Source: Actinoplanes missouriensis 431 (lineage in GTDB: Bacteria > Actinomycetota > Actinomycetes > Mycobacteriales > Micromonosporaceae). Taken from it: a DNA stretch of 64,000 bases. The stretch spans positions 1,984,001-2,048,000 of the forward strand of contig NC_017093.1 in the NCBI RefSeq assembly GCF_000284295.1, written 5' to 3'. The notes under the pieces are model-generated. The model was not told the DNA's origin. It saw nothing but the letters and a program-made list of their open reading frames with translations, and did not search any database. Below, one piece after another: positions 24,327 to 32,932 of the stretch. The translations under genes and the position numbers were made by a program. Every line of letters starts with the position of its first letter. The stretch's first letter is position 1.

Positions 24327-25472
24327 ATGGAGTCGCGGGCGTGGCACGAGGCTCTGCGTGCCCAGTTCCCGATGATCGCGGGGAACCCGGACGTGGCCTA
24401 TCTGGACAGCGCCGCGACATCGCAGAAACCGCAGGCGGTGCTCGACGCGGTGATGGACTACCTGACCACGGGCAATGCGAACGCGGCTCGGGGGACGTAC
24501 CCGTGGGCCAACCGCACGACGGCACGCATCGCCGCGGCGTCCTCGCGGCTCCGGCAGTTCCTCGCGGATTCCTCCGACGTGTCGGGTGTGCACTTCGTCA
24601 GCGGGACCACCGAGGGGCTGCGGGTCGTGGCCCGGGACTGGCTCGCGCCCCAGCTGCGGCCCGGCGACGAGATCCTGGTGCCGTTCGCCGACCACAGCGC
24701 GAACCTGCTGCCCTGGGAGGAGGCGGCCGCGCTGACCGGGGCGCGGGTGCTGCCGCTGCCCTACGACACGGCGCACGACTACGCCCACCGGGAGATCACG
24801 GTGTCGCCGCGGACCCGGCTGATCGCCGCCACCCACGTGCACCACGTCTACGGCAACGACATGAACGTGCACCGGCTGCGCGCGCTCGCCCCGGACGTGC
24901 CGATCTGCCTCGACGCCGCGCAGAGCTTCGGCCACCTGCCGCTCTCGGTCACCGATCTCGACGTCGACTTCGTGGTCTTCTCCGGTCACAAGGCGATGGC
25001 GCTGCCCGGCACCGGGGCGATCTGGTCCCGCAACCGGCGCGGGCCGGCCCTCACCCCCGCCGGCTGGGCCGGCTCACCGAACACCAGCGGCATCATCAGC
25101 CTGGCCGCCGCGATGGACTGGCTCGACGAGGCCGGCCTGCCCCGGATCGCCGCCTGGAACCGCGCGCTCGGCGTCCGGCTCACCGAGGGGCTGTCCGCGA
25201 TGCCGGAGTACGAGGTGCTCGGCTGTCAGCGCAGCCTGCGCGCCGACTCCCCGGTCCAGCAGCGGCACGGGATCGTCACCTTCCGGCACCGGGAGATCAA
25301 CTCCAACGACCTGGGCTTCATCCTGGCCGCCGACGGATTGCTGGTGCGCGCCGACGAGCACTGCCAGGCCCCCGAGGGCGAAAAAACCTCTTCGGTACGG
25401 GTGAGCTTCCACGTCTACAACAGCCCGGAAGAGGTGGACCGTCTCCTGGACTGCCTTCGCCGTCTTCGCTGA
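24327..25472 (+). CDS. Cysteine-desulfurase-like class V aminotransferase (SufS type)
   Basis: 381 residues. PLP Lys222 in VVFSGHKAMALPGTGAIW; DAAQSFGHLPL carries the Asp that binds the pyridine nitrogen; HHVYGND and the C-terminal RADEHCQAPEGEKTSSVRVSF block match group II desulfurases, with Cys346 at the place of the SufS persulfide cysteine. It may act as a desulfurase that hands persulfide to the upstream rhodanese domain, or as a cysteine lyase/selenocysteine lyase. ATG 24327 is 1 bp after the previous stop. No SufE-, SufU- or Fe-S scaffold gene is near, so a dedicated pathway is more likely than Fe-S biogenesis. Confidence 0.85.
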   Translation: MESRAWHEALRAQFPMIAGNPDVAYLDSAATSQKPQAVLDAVMDYLTTGNANAARGTYPWANRTTARIAAASSRLRQFLADSSDVSGVHFVSGTTEGLRVVARDWLAPQLRPGDEILVPFADHSANLLPWEEAAALTGARVLPLPYDTAHDYAHREITVSPRTRLIAATHVHHVYGNDMNVHRLRALAPDVPICLDAAQSFGHLPLSVTDLDVDFVVFSGHKAMALPGTGAIWSRNRRGPALTPAGWAGSPNTSGIISLAAAMDWLDEAGLPRIAAWNRALGVRLTEGLSAMPEYEVLGCQRSLRADSPVQQRHGIVTFRHREINSNDLGFILAADGLLVRADEHCQAPEGEKTSSVRVSFHVYNSPEEVDRLLDCLRRLR

Positions 25473-25505
25473 GCTTCCCGCATTTTTCGTGATACAACGT
25501 CTTTC

Positions 25506-26315
25506 GTGCTTCTGGATCCGGTCGGTGTCGCGGCGAGGCGCGCCGGCTGGGACGAGGCGATGGCCGGCTTCCTCCCCGGCCACGACTCCCTCGAACGCGC
25601 CATCGCCACCACCACCGAAGCCGTCCTCGGCCGCCCACCGGCCCGCGTCCTCGACCTGGGCGGCGGCCCCGGCCGATTCGCCGAACGCCTGTCCACCCGC
25701 TGGCCCGCGGCCCGGATCACCCTGCTCGACCTGGACCCGGTCCTGCTCGCCCTGGCCCGCGCCGCCCTGCCCCACTCGGTGTCCGTCATCGGCGCCGACC
25801 TGACCTGCCCGTCCTGGCCGTCCGCGACCGGAGCCGGATACGACCTGGTCACCGCCGTGATGGCCGTGCACTACCTGGACGCCGCCCCGATCCGTGACCT
25901 GTACCGCCGGGCCCGCGACATCCTGGCCCCCGGCGGCCTGCTCGTCATCGCCGACGTGATGCCCGACGACGGCCTGCCCTCGGCGATGAACGCCCTGATC
26001 CCACCCGCAGGCTCGGCTCCGGGGTCGGCCGTGGGGTCGGCTGCGGGGGCGGCCGCGGGGGCGGCCGCGGGGTCAGCTGCGGGGGCGGCCGCGGGGGCGG
26101 CCGACGCGTGGTCCCGCTGGTGGGCCGCCCTCCGGGAGTCGCCGTCGCTGCGCCCGCTGCTCACCGAGCGGGCCGAGCTGTTCCGGGATCGGCCACCGGC
26201 GGAGTTCACGGCGGGGGTGGCGTGGCACGCGGTGGCGGCTCGGGAGGCGGGTTTCGGGGAGTGCGGGCTGATCTGGCGAGAGGCCCGGCACGCCGCCCTG
26301 GCAGCCCTCACATAG
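25506..26315 (+). CDS. SAM-dependent methyltransferase
   Basis: 269 residues from GTG 25506. Class I fold: VLDLGGGPGRFAERL (motif I, about 45-59), LLDLDPVLLALAR and the YDLVTAVMAVHYLD/LAPGGLLVIADVM strands. Between about 160 and 200 there is a Gly/Ala/Ser-rich insertion of GSAAGAAAG repeats encoded by a GC-rich tandem repeat (about 26015-26105). It begins 33 bp after the desulfurase-like gene, so it may be part of that operon and act on its product. Substrate unknown. Confidence 0.85.
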   Translation: MLLDPVGVAARRAGWDEAMAGFLPGHDSLERAIATTTEAVLGRPPARVLDLGGGPGRFAERLSTRWPAARITLLDLDPVLLALARAALPHSVSVIGADLTCPSWPSATGAGYDLVTAVMAVHYLDAAPIRDLYRRARDILAPGGLLVIADVMPDDGLPSAMNALIPPAGSAPGSAVGSAAGAAAGAAAGSAAGAAAGAADAWSRWWAALRESPSLRPLLTERAELFRDRPPAEFTAGVAWHAVAAREAGFGECGLIWREARHAALAALT

Positions 26316-26343
26316 CCGTCCCCGCAGCACTCCCGCCGAACCG

Positions 26344-26399
26344 GCGCCGACAGCCCCGCGCCGACAGCCCCGCACCGACAGCCCCGCGCCGACAGCCCC
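26344..26399. repeat. 14-bp tandem repeat in an intergenic gap
   Basis: Four copies of GCGCCGACAGCCCC at 26344-26357, 26358-26371, 26372-26385 and 26386-26399, one with a single change. Lies in the gap between the convergent methyltransferase and PepSY gene ends. Confidence 0.85.
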
Positions 26400-26471
26400 G
26401 CGCCCGTCGGCCACGCAGCGCCCGGCAGCACTGGCCACCGTCGCGCGGCCCGGCTGTCGCGCGGGACCCGG

Positions 26472-27911
26472 CTAGCTCGTGCGCGAGTCGCGCACCCCGC
26501 CCACCACGGCGTCCACCAGCAGGAACGCCACCAGCGTCACCCCGAGCAACGGCATCGCCCACCCCACGGCGAACACCACCGGCACCCCCACGACGATCGC
26601 CCAGGCCGGAAGCCCCAGCCACCCGCCCCGCGCCGGCGGGGCCCCGGCCATCGCGCGGCGCCGGTCGGCCCGGGTGGGACGGCGCTGCCACCACATCCGG
26701 TAGCCCCAGAGGATCACGCAGAGCAACCCGACCGCGAGCGCCGCGAGCAGCACCTGGTTGACCACGCCGAACAGCACGCCCATGTGCGCCTGTACCCCGA
26801 GCTTGCTGAGCTGGGCGAGCACCGGCCAGTCGGCGAAGTCGCTGCGGGCCACGACGGTCGCGGACGCCGGGTCGACGGCGATCCGGTCCAGGCCGACCGG
26901 CCACACGTTGTCGATGCCGGCGACCGTCCACGGCGCGGTGGCGGTCTCCGGGACGGTCAGTTCGACGGTGCCGGTGAGCCCGTTGTCCCGGGCGACCCGC
27001 ACTACGGTGTCGGCCTGGGCCGGGTCGGCGAGAGCGACAGCCGCAGACCCACCGTGATGACCACCGGACGCGGCCGGGGCGGCCGCGCCGCCGAGCGCCG
27101 GGGCGGCGGCGACGTCGAGCGCCGGGGCAGCGGCGACGTCGAGTGTCGGCGCGTGCGCGTCGAGTGAGTCCAGGGCCGTGGTGAAGTTGCCGCCCGCGTA
27201 CCGGGACCAGGTCAGACCGGTGGCGGAGAGCACGAGCAGCCCGACGCTGATCCAGACTCCGGTGGCGGCGTGCCAGCCCCGGGTCCGGCGGACGCCCTTC
27301 TTCGCGGCCATGTCCGGGGTGAGGACGCCGCGCAGGGAACGGCGCCGGCGCCACCAGAGGATGAGGCCGCCGAGCGCGAGCACCCACAACCAGCTCGCCG
27401 CGAGCTCGGAGTAGTGCCGGCCGAGGTCGCCGAGGTGCAGGTTACGGTGCAGGTCGTCGAGCCAGGTGGTGACGGGTGTCGACCCGTACCATGTGGTCAG
27501 TTGACCTAGAGCCGTGCCGGTGTGCGGATCGACGTAGACGGTGTGCTGCTTCTCCTCGAGGTCCGGGAGCGAGAAGACCACGCGGGTGCTGTCCGAGCCG
27601 GATCCGGGCTGGATCGCGGTGAGCGTGCCGGCCGGGTGCGCGGCGCGTGCGGTGGCGATCTGGTCGGCGAGCGGGACCGTGGCGTTCCCGGCGGTGACCG
27701 TGAGCTTGTCGCCGTACAGCATCTGGTCGAGTTGTGGCGTGACCGTGTAGAGCAGGCCGGTCACGGCGACCACCACCAGGAAGGGCGCGATCAGGATCCC
27801 GGTGTAGAAATGCAGGCGCAGCAGCAGCGCGCCGAACCCGGACGCGCGCCGGGCCGGTCGGGCGGCGGGCGGATCGGCGAGTTCGAGCTGGGGCGGGGGT
27901 GACACGGCCAT
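26472..27911 (-). CDS. PepSY-associated transmembrane protein
   Basis: 479 residues from ATG 27911, with GAGGA upstream. Four to six membrane helices: one near 35-58 (FYTGILIAPFLVVVAVTGLL), others near 168-185, 215-235 and 395-470. Between them are PepSY-type domains (GTLTAIQPGSGSDSTRVVFSL and HTVYVDPHTGTALGQL). Proteins of this family are common next to copper or siderophore genes and some reduce external metal. A duplicated LDVAAAPALDVAAAPAL segment (about 268-284) precedes a His-containing SGGHHGGSAAV loop, which could bind metal. Diverges from copC across 229 bp, in which no known copper operator is recognised. Confidence 0.85.
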   Translation of the reverse strand: MAVSPPPQLELADPPAARPARRASGFGALLLRLHFYTGILIAPFLVVVAVTGLLYTVTPQLDQMLYGDKLTVTAGNATVPLADQIATARAAHPAGTLTAIQPGSGSDSTRVVFSLPDLEEKQHTVYVDPHTGTALGQLTTWYGSTPVTTWLDDLHRNLHLGDLGRHYSELAASWLWVLALGGLILWWRRRRSLRGVLTPDMAAKKGVRRTRGWHAATGVWISVGLLVLSATGLTWSRYAGGNFTTALDSLDAHAPTLDVAAAPALDVAAAPALGGAAAPAASGGHHGGSAAVALADPAQADTVVRVARDNGLTGTVELTVPETATAPWTVAGIDNVWPVGLDRIAVDPASATVVARSDFADWPVLAQLSKLGVQAHMGVLFGVVNQVLLAALAVGLLCVILWGYRMWWQRRPTRADRRRAMAGAPPARGGWLGLPAWAIVVGVPVVFAVGWAMPLLGVTLVAFLLVDAVVGGVRDSRTS

Positions 27912-28140
27912 CGGCAGTCCTCGTCGTGGTCGGTGGCGCGGGGATCGGCGTCGAAGCCTTTGTCGCCCCCGACAGGAGGAAAGTTCCCAGCGAATCCTCA
28001 GCGGGAGCGCGAGTGAAAAAATCGTGGGAACCACGGCCCGCCGAGCGGCGACTAACGGTCGACCCCGAGTCTGAGGAAGCCGATGCGCGCCAGTATTTGC
28101 CCATGCACCAGCGACACGCTGAGAAGGACCTGCTGAACGA

Positions 28141-28770
28141 ATGGACGACACCTATCGGATCCGCCGTACCGCCCGGCTGCGCGGAGGGCGGGTTCCCCGG
28201 ATCGTGATGGCGCTCGCCGCCATGCTGGCCGTGCTCCTGCCCGGCGCCCCGGCGTGGGCGCACAACGCGCTCACCGACGCGAACCCGGCGAAGAACGCGA
28301 CGCTGGCCTCGGCGCCGGAGAGCGTGAAGCTGAAGTTCCTGCAGAAGCTCAACCCGGAGTACACGGTCATCACGGTCACCGACGCGGAGAAGCGGAAGGT
28401 TGCCACGTCCGAGCCGAAGATCGACGGCGCGACCGGGACGGTGACGTTCGACGAGGGGCTCGGCAACGGTGTCTACACGGTCGCCTACCAGGTCGTCTCC
28501 ACGGACGGGCACACCGTGAAGGGCTCCTACAAGTTCACCGTCGACGATCCGAACGTGATCGAGCAGACCGTGGAGCCCTCGGCGACGCCACAGAGTGACG
28601 CGTACTCCTCGCAGCTGACCATCAACGGCACGCCCACCCAGCTTCCCGCCGACGCCGCTCCCGCGTCGGACTCCGGCGGCTCGTCCACCCTGGCCTGGGT
28701 CGCCGGCGTGCTGATCCTGATCTTCGCCGGACTGGCCGGTTTCGTCGTCATCCGTCGCCGTAAGGCGTGA
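28141..28770 (+). CDS. CopC-domain copper-binding protein
   Basis: 209 residues. Signal peptide to about residue 40 (cleavage after AWA) gives a mature N-terminal His41, the usual first ligand of CopC Cu(II) sites. The beta-barrel core is HNALTDANPAKNATLASAPE ... GNGVYTVAYQVVSTDGHTVKGSYKF, where the His of STDGHTVKG (about 121) is another expected ligand. A Ser/Thr-rich linker and a C-terminal helix with RRRKA anchor it in the membrane. The ATG at 28141 gives a long N-terminus; ATG 28207 is also possible. Followed 41 bp later by ycnI. Confidence 0.88.
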   Translation: MDDTYRIRRTARLRGGRVPRIVMALAAMLAVLLPGAPAWAHNALTDANPAKNATLASAPESVKLKFLQKLNPEYTVITVTDAEKRKVATSEPKIDGATGTVTFDEGLGNGVYTVAYQVVSTDGHTVKGSYKFTVDDPNVIEQTVEPSATPQSDAYSSQLTINGTPTQLPADAAPASDSGGSSTLAWVAGVLILIFAGLAGFVVIRRRKA

Positions 28771-28811
28771 ATTTCCCCCTGTCCATCGCCGTGAGGCCGG
28801 AAAGGTCCCTG

Positions 28812-29519
28812 ATGAATCTCCGCCGTACCGCCGCCGTCTCCGCCGTGGCGGCCGCCTTCGTGCTGGCCGTGGCGTCCCCCGCCGCCGCGCACGTGACAGT
28901 CAACCCGAGCACCGCCACCCAGGGCGGCTACACCAAGGTGTCGTTCCGGGTGCCGAACGAGAGCGACACCGCGTCGACCACGAAGCTCGAGGTCAGCCTG
29001 CCGACCGACGCCCCGGTCGGCTCGGTCTCGCTCAAGCCGGTGCCGGGCTGGACCGCGACCACCGAGAAGTCGAAGCTGGCCACCCCGGTCGAGGTGCACG
29101 GCGCCCCGCTCACCGAGGCGGTCTCGAAGATCACCTGGACCGCCGCGAAGGGCTCGGAGATCAAGCCGGGCACGTTCCAGGAGTTCGACGTGTCGCTCGG
29201 CCCGCTGCCGAAGACCGACCAGATGGTGTTCAAGGCGCTGCAGACGTACTCGGACGGCAACATCGTGCGCTGGATCGACGAGCCCACCACCGACGGCACC
29301 GAGCCGGAGTCCCCGGCGCCGGTCCTGAAGCTCACCGCCGCCGGCGCCGAGGCCACCGGGACCGCCCCGTCGGCCGTCGCGGTGGCTCCGGTGGCCGCCG
29401 AGTCGGACGACAGCGACTCCGGCAGCGGCACCGCCTGGGGCATCGCCGGTCTGGTGGCCGGGCTGGCCGGTCTGGTGCTGGGCCTGCTGGCCTACCGCAA
29501 GGCCGCCACGAAGCCCTAG
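28812..29519 (+). CDS. YcnI-family copper-binding membrane protein (DUF1775)
   Basis: 235 residues from ATG 28812, with GGAAAGG upstream. A signal peptide ending AAA leaves mature His27 at the N-terminus, in AHVTVNPSTATQGGYTKVSFRVPNES, the YcnI/DUF1775 start; YcnI binds Cu(II) through an N-terminal histidine. A Trp (VPGWTATTEK) and FDVSLGPLP follow as in the family. A C-terminal helix with RKAATKP anchors it. Follows copC as in many actinobacteria; the pair probably handles copper outside the membrane. Confidence 0.88.
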   Translation: MNLRRTAAVSAVAAAFVLAVASPAAAHVTVNPSTATQGGYTKVSFRVPNESDTASTTKLEVSLPTDAPVGSVSLKPVPGWTATTEKSKLATPVEVHGAPLTEAVSKITWTAAKGSEIKPGTFQEFDVSLGPLPKTDQMVFKALQTYSDGNIVRWIDEPTTDGTEPESPAPVLKLTAAGAEATGTAPSAVAVAPVAAESDDSDSGSGTAWGIAGLVAGLAGLVLGLLAYRKAATKP

Positions 29520-29530
29520 CCTCCACCGTT

Positions 29531-29568
29531 CCCCGATCTTGGCGATGCGGAAGTCGCCAAGATCGGGG
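29531..29568. terminator. Bidirectional hairpin between convergent genes
   Basis: CCCCGATCTTGGCGA (29531-29545) pairs perfectly with TCGCCAAGATCGGGG (29554-29568) over 15 bp with an 8-nt loop. It sits in the 56-bp gap between the ends of ycnI and the GNAT gene and could end both transcripts. Confidence 0.85.
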
Positions 29569-29575
29569 CGTGGGG

Positions 29576-30136
29576 TCAGCGGGAGGCGCTCAGCGGGAGG
29601 GCGCGGACCAGCATCCGGTGCGAGCGCCAGCCCGGGAACGGCACCAGGTCACCGACGTGCTGGAAGCGCAGCCGCTGCAGCGCGTGCCAGACCCGCGTGT
29701 TGGTCTCCGTGACGGCGAGGCAGACCCGCTCCTCGGAACGCTTTTCGAGGAGGTCGTTCATCATCCGTACGCCGAGCCGGTGCTTACGGAACTCGGGCAG
29801 CACGAACGCCTCGCAGACCGCGAATGTGCGCCCCTCCCACTCGACCGCGAGCTCCGGATCCTGCGCGTCGGTGAGGTCGCGCCACCACAGCGTCTCGGCC
29901 GGCAGCGGGCAGCCCATCACGGTTCCGACGATCTCGCCGTCGACGTAGCCGACCGCGGCCTCGAAGCCGGGCGCCTCGGCGGTCCAGCGCAGCCGGTCCT
30001 CCAGCGACGGGTCGCTGTGGTCGACCAGGTGCAGGTCGGCGGCGTGCACGCGCCGGTAGACGTCGGCCAGCGCCTCCAGGTCGACACGGTCGGTGATTTC
30101 CACGGCGCTCTTGACGCCGTCTACTTCCAGAGACAT
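29576..30136 (-). CDS. Iron-box-controlled GNAT-family acetyltransferase
   Basis: 186 residues from ATG 30136; a longer frame reaches through the iron box to 30166 and is unlikely. Acetyl-CoA region: AVCEAFVLPEFRKHRLGVRMMNDLL (about 117-141), followed by NTRVWHALQRLRF. N-terminal region contains EALADVYRRVHAADLHLVDHSDPS. Substrate unknown; the control site suggests siderophore tailoring or an iron-stress function. Confidence 0.85.
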   Translation of the reverse strand: MSLEVDGVKSAVEITDRVDLEALADVYRRVHAADLHLVDHSDPSLEDRLRWTAEAPGFEAAVGYVDGEIVGTVMGCPLPAETLWWRDLTDAQDPELAVEWEGRTFAVCEAFVLPEFRKHRLGVRMMNDLLEKRSEERVCLAVTETNTRVWHALQRLRFQHVGDLVPFPGWRSHRMLVRALPLSASR

Positions 30137-30151
30137 GTGAGCCTTCCCAGA

Positions 30152-30170
30152 TAAGGTAAGGCTCACCTAA
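30152..30170. promoter_or_regulatory. IdeR/DmdR iron box upstream of GNAT gene
   Basis: TAAGGTAAGGCTCACCTAA matches the 19-bp DtxR/IdeR consensus at 16 positions. It lies 15 bp upstream of the GNAT start (30136) on the minus strand. Confidence 0.85.
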
Positions 30171-30205
30171 TCAAAAAGGGCCCGCACAGGCAACCCACAG
30201 GTAAC

Positions 30206-30568
30206 TTAGGTCTCGTCAGCGGCGAGATCCTCGGGTGCGCGCATCCGCCAGGCATCGGTGATCAGCTCGTCGAGGCGGTCCGCCGAGACCTCGGGCAGGC
30301 GCAGCATGACCAGCGGCAGTCCGTCGTAGCCGGGCGTCGTGAAGAACAGCGCCGGCTCGCCGAGCAGCAGGGCCTGCTTCTCCGCCTCGTCGCCCACGTA
30401 GAGGACCGCCACGTCGGTGCGGATCCGGCGCGGCTTTCCGGGCATTCTTTCCGGGTACGACCAGACGAAGCCCCTGTTGCCCACCCGGAAATCGAAGCCG
30501 TCACTGTCGATCTCGACGACCCCGGGCAGCGCCAGCGCGAGGCGGCGCACATCGTCCGCGTCTGCCAC
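30206..30568 (-). CDS. MmcQ/YjbR family DNA-binding-like protein
   Basis: 120 residues. The pattern MADADDVRRLALALPGV, then GNRGFVWSYPER and the C-terminal ELITDAWRMRAPEDL fits the MmcQ/YjbR family (a CyaY-like fold, function not firmly known). Starts at ATG 30568. It diverges from the TauE-type gene. Confidence 0.85.
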   Translation of the reverse strand: MADADDVRRLALALPGVVEIDSDGFDFRVGNRGFVWSYPERMPGKPRRIRTDVAVLYVGDEAEKQALLLGEPALFFTTPGYDGLPLVMLRLPEVSADRLDELITDAWRMRAPEDLAADET

Positions 30569-30732
30569 TGATGATCCCCCTCACACCGCGACCTTGCGTG
30601 ACTCACATCTTGCCGTCAGCCACTCGAGCAACTAATCTCCGATCTAATAAATAGGAAATGCAGGTTCGGTCGGCAAGGCAGCCGATGCTCCCGGGGCACG
30701 TATCCACCCCATCCACCACTGGCGGTAGAGAC

Positions 30733-31674
30733 ATGCAGAAACTTCTCCTCCTGGCCCTCGTCGGCCTGGGCGCTCAGCTCGTCGACGGTTCCCTCGGCAT
30801 GGCGTACGGCGTCACCTCCACGACGCTGCTGCTCGCGATCGGCACCAACCCGGCCGCCGCGTCGGCCACCGTGCACCTCGCCGAGATCGGCACCACGCTG
30901 GTCTCCGGCTTCTCGCACTGGAAGTTCGGCAACGTCGACTGGAAGGTCGTCCTGAAGATCGGTGTGCCGGGCGCCGTCGGCGCGTTCGCCGGCGCGACGT
31001 TCCTCTCCAACCTGTCGACCGAGACCGCGGCGCCGCTCATGGCGATCATCCTGCTGGCGCTCGGCCTCTACGTGTTCCTGCGCTTCACGTTCCAGGGCCT
31101 GCCCCAGGGCCACCTCGGCAAGCCGCTGCGCAAGCGGTTCCTCGGCCCGCTGGGCCTGGTGGCCGGCTTCGTCGACGCCACGGGCGGCGGCGGCTGGGGC
31201 CCGGTCGGCACCCCGGCGATCCTGGCGAGCGGCCGGCTGGAGCCGCGCAAGACGATCGGTTCGATCGACACCAGTGAGTTCCTCATCGCGATCGCCGCGA
31301 GCCTCGGCTTCATCTGGGGCCTCGGCGACGAGAACATCGACTACGGCTGGGTCGCCGCCCTGCTGATCGGTGGCGTGATCGCCGCGCCGATCGCCGCCTG
31401 GCTGGTCCGGCACATCCCGCCGCGGGTGCTCGGCGCCGCGGTCGGCGGTCTGATCATCCTGACCAACACCCGGTCCCTGCTGCGCAGCGACTGGATCGAC
31501 GCCTCCGACCCGGTCCGCTACACGTTCTACGCCGTGATCTACCTGGCCTGGGCCGCGGCCCTGGTCTACTCGATCAACCAGTACCGCAGCCACAAGGCGG
31601 AGGACGAGCGGATCATCGCCGAGGCGGAGGCCGCCGCTGAGACCCCGGACGAGAAGGCCTCCACCCCGGCCTGA
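30733..31674 (+). CDS. TauE/SafE-family exporter (sulfite or organosulfonate type)
   Basis: 313 residues from ATG 30733; eight membrane helices. Both family repeats show GxPGAVGAFAGA-type and GFVDATGGGGWGPVGTPA motifs, the latter a Gly-rich TauE core. The C-terminus is a charged cytoplasmic tail (AEDERIIAEAEAAAE). Members export sulfite, sulfoacetate or similar anions; the cargo here is unknown. Upstream codons at 30658 are in frame but overlap an AT-rich promoter-like region (30630-30660). A rho-independent terminator follows. Confidence 0.88.
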   Translation: MQKLLLLALVGLGAQLVDGSLGMAYGVTSTTLLLAIGTNPAAASATVHLAEIGTTLVSGFSHWKFGNVDWKVVLKIGVPGAVGAFAGATFLSNLSTETAAPLMAIILLALGLYVFLRFTFQGLPQGHLGKPLRKRFLGPLGLVAGFVDATGGGGWGPVGTPAILASGRLEPRKTIGSIDTSEFLIAIAASLGFIWGLGDENIDYGWVAALLIGGVIAAPIAAWLVRHIPPRVLGAAVGGLIILTNTRSLLRSDWIDASDPVRYTFYAVIYLAWAAALVYSINQYRSHKAEDERIIAEAEAAAETPDEKASTPA

Positions 31675-31686
31675 TCCGCCGACGCG

Positions 31687-31719
31687 AACGCCCCGGGAGC
31701 CGATCTCCCGGGGCGTTTT
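31687..31719 (+). terminator. Rho-independent terminator after the TauE-type gene
   Basis: AACGCCCCGGGAG (31687-31699) pairs with CTCCCGGGGCGTT (31705-31717), loop CCGAT, followed by a T run to 31719. It lies 13 bp after the stop codon. Confidence 0.9.
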
Positions 31720-31738
31720 CCGTGTCCCGAGCGCCTAG

Positions 31739-31753
31739 TACTGCAACGGCACT
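31739..31753 (+). repeat. IS left inverted repeat
   Basis: TACTGCAACGGCACT, perfect complement of the right end; preceded by CTAG target copy. Confidence 0.93.
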
Positions 31754-31795
31754 CAGCAGGCGATACGTATCGATGATCGGCTCGTTGCCTGTTGT

Positions 31796-32932
31796 GTGAC
31801 GTCGATCGAGTTTGATCAGTGGTCGAGTGAACTGGACCGGTTGCATGCCCGGTTCGCGGACCGGTTCACCCGCGCGGAGCCGCGGCGGCGGGCCCGGCAG
31901 TATCTGTCCGGGCTGGTCGCCGGCCTCGATCGTAAGAACGGCTGGACCCTCGCCGAGCAAGCCGGTGACCTGTCACCGGACGGGATGCAACGCCTGCTGC
32001 GGTGGGCCGACTGGGACATCGACGCCGTCCGAGACGAGGTCCGGGACTACGTGATCGAGCACCTCGGTGATCCGAACGGTGTGCTGATCATCGACGACAC
32101 CGGGTTCCTGAAGAAGGGCGTGAAGTCCGCCGGGGTCGCCCGGCAGTACTCCGGAACCGCCGGCCGGATCGAGAACTGCCAGGTCGGCGTCTTCCTGGCC
32201 TACCGCTCGACGCGCGGGCACGCGCTGATCGACCGGCAGTTGTATCTGCCGGCGGCGTGGACCGATGACCGGGATCGCTGCCGGGCGGCAGGGATCCCGG
32301 ACGAGGTCGGCTTCGCCACGAAGATTGAGATGGCCCGGCAGATGCTGCAGCGGGCGTTCACCGCGGGGGTTGCGGCGGCGTGGGTGACCATGGACGAGGC
32401 CTACGGTCAGTCGAAAGCGTTGCGGGTCTGGCTCGAAGAGCACGACCAGCCGCATGTGGTGGCGACCCGCTGCAACGACGACGTGGTCACCACCAGCATG
32501 GGCCGCGCCCGCGTCGACGAGCTGATCGCATCGCTGCCGGGCCGGGCCTGGTCGCGGATCTCGGCCGGTCCCGGGGCTCACGGACCGCGGGAGTATTGGT
32601 GGGCGCGGATCCCGATCCGCATCTGCTGGCGGCCCGGGCGTGGGCACTGGCTGCTCGCCCGGCGCAGCATGAACACCGGGGAGCTGGCCTACTACGTCTG
32701 CTACGGCCCGCGGAAGACCCGGCTGATGGACCTGGCCCGCATCGCCGGCACCCGATGGGCCGTTGAGGAATGCTTCCAGCAGGCCAAAGGTCAGGCCGGC
32801 CTCGACGAATACCAGGTCCGGGACTGGCGGGCCTGGTACGCGCACATCACCTTGTCGATGGCCGCTTACGCCTGGCTCGTCGTCGCCCGGACCCAGACCG
32901 CGCAACAGCAAACAGCACCGGTGACGACATGA
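31796..32932 (+). CDS. IS701-family transposase
   Basis: 378 residues from GTG 31796. DDE-type transposase with the IS701/IS4-like features PNGVLIIDDTGFLKKG (first catalytic Asp region, about 93-107), WVTMDEAYGQS (second) and RWAVEECFQQAKGQAGLDEYQVR (YREK-like Glu region, about 322-344). The chain stops at 32932, before the tail normally found in IS701 transposases. The ATG of the tail frame overlaps this stop as ATGA. Confidence 0.93.
   Translation: MTSIEFDQWSSELDRLHARFADRFTRAEPRRRARQYLSGLVAGLDRKNGWTLAEQAGDLSPDGMQRLLRWADWDIDAVRDEVRDYVIEHLGDPNGVLIIDDTGFLKKGVKSAGVARQYSGTAGRIENCQVGVFLAYRSTRGHALIDRQLYLPAAWTDDRDRCRAAGIPDEVGFATKIEMARQMLQRAFTAGVAAAWVTMDEAYGQSKALRVWLEEHDQPHVVATRCNDDVVTTSMGRARVDELIASLPGRAWSRISAGPGAHGPREYWWARIPIRICWRPGRGHWLLARRSMNTGELAYYVCYGPRKTRLMDLARIAGTRWAVEECFQQAKGQAGLDEYQVRDWRAWYAHITLSMAAYAWLVVARTQTAQQQTAPVTT

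Noticed and set aside
27912-28140. CsoR-type copper operator between PepSY and copC genes
   Set aside because: No GTA-CCCC-TAC-like palindrome seen in the 229-bp divergent gap.
30658-30732. Upstream start or leader peptide for the TauE-type gene
   Set aside because: In frame but without a clear ribosome site or codon pattern; ATG 30733 begins the first helix directly.
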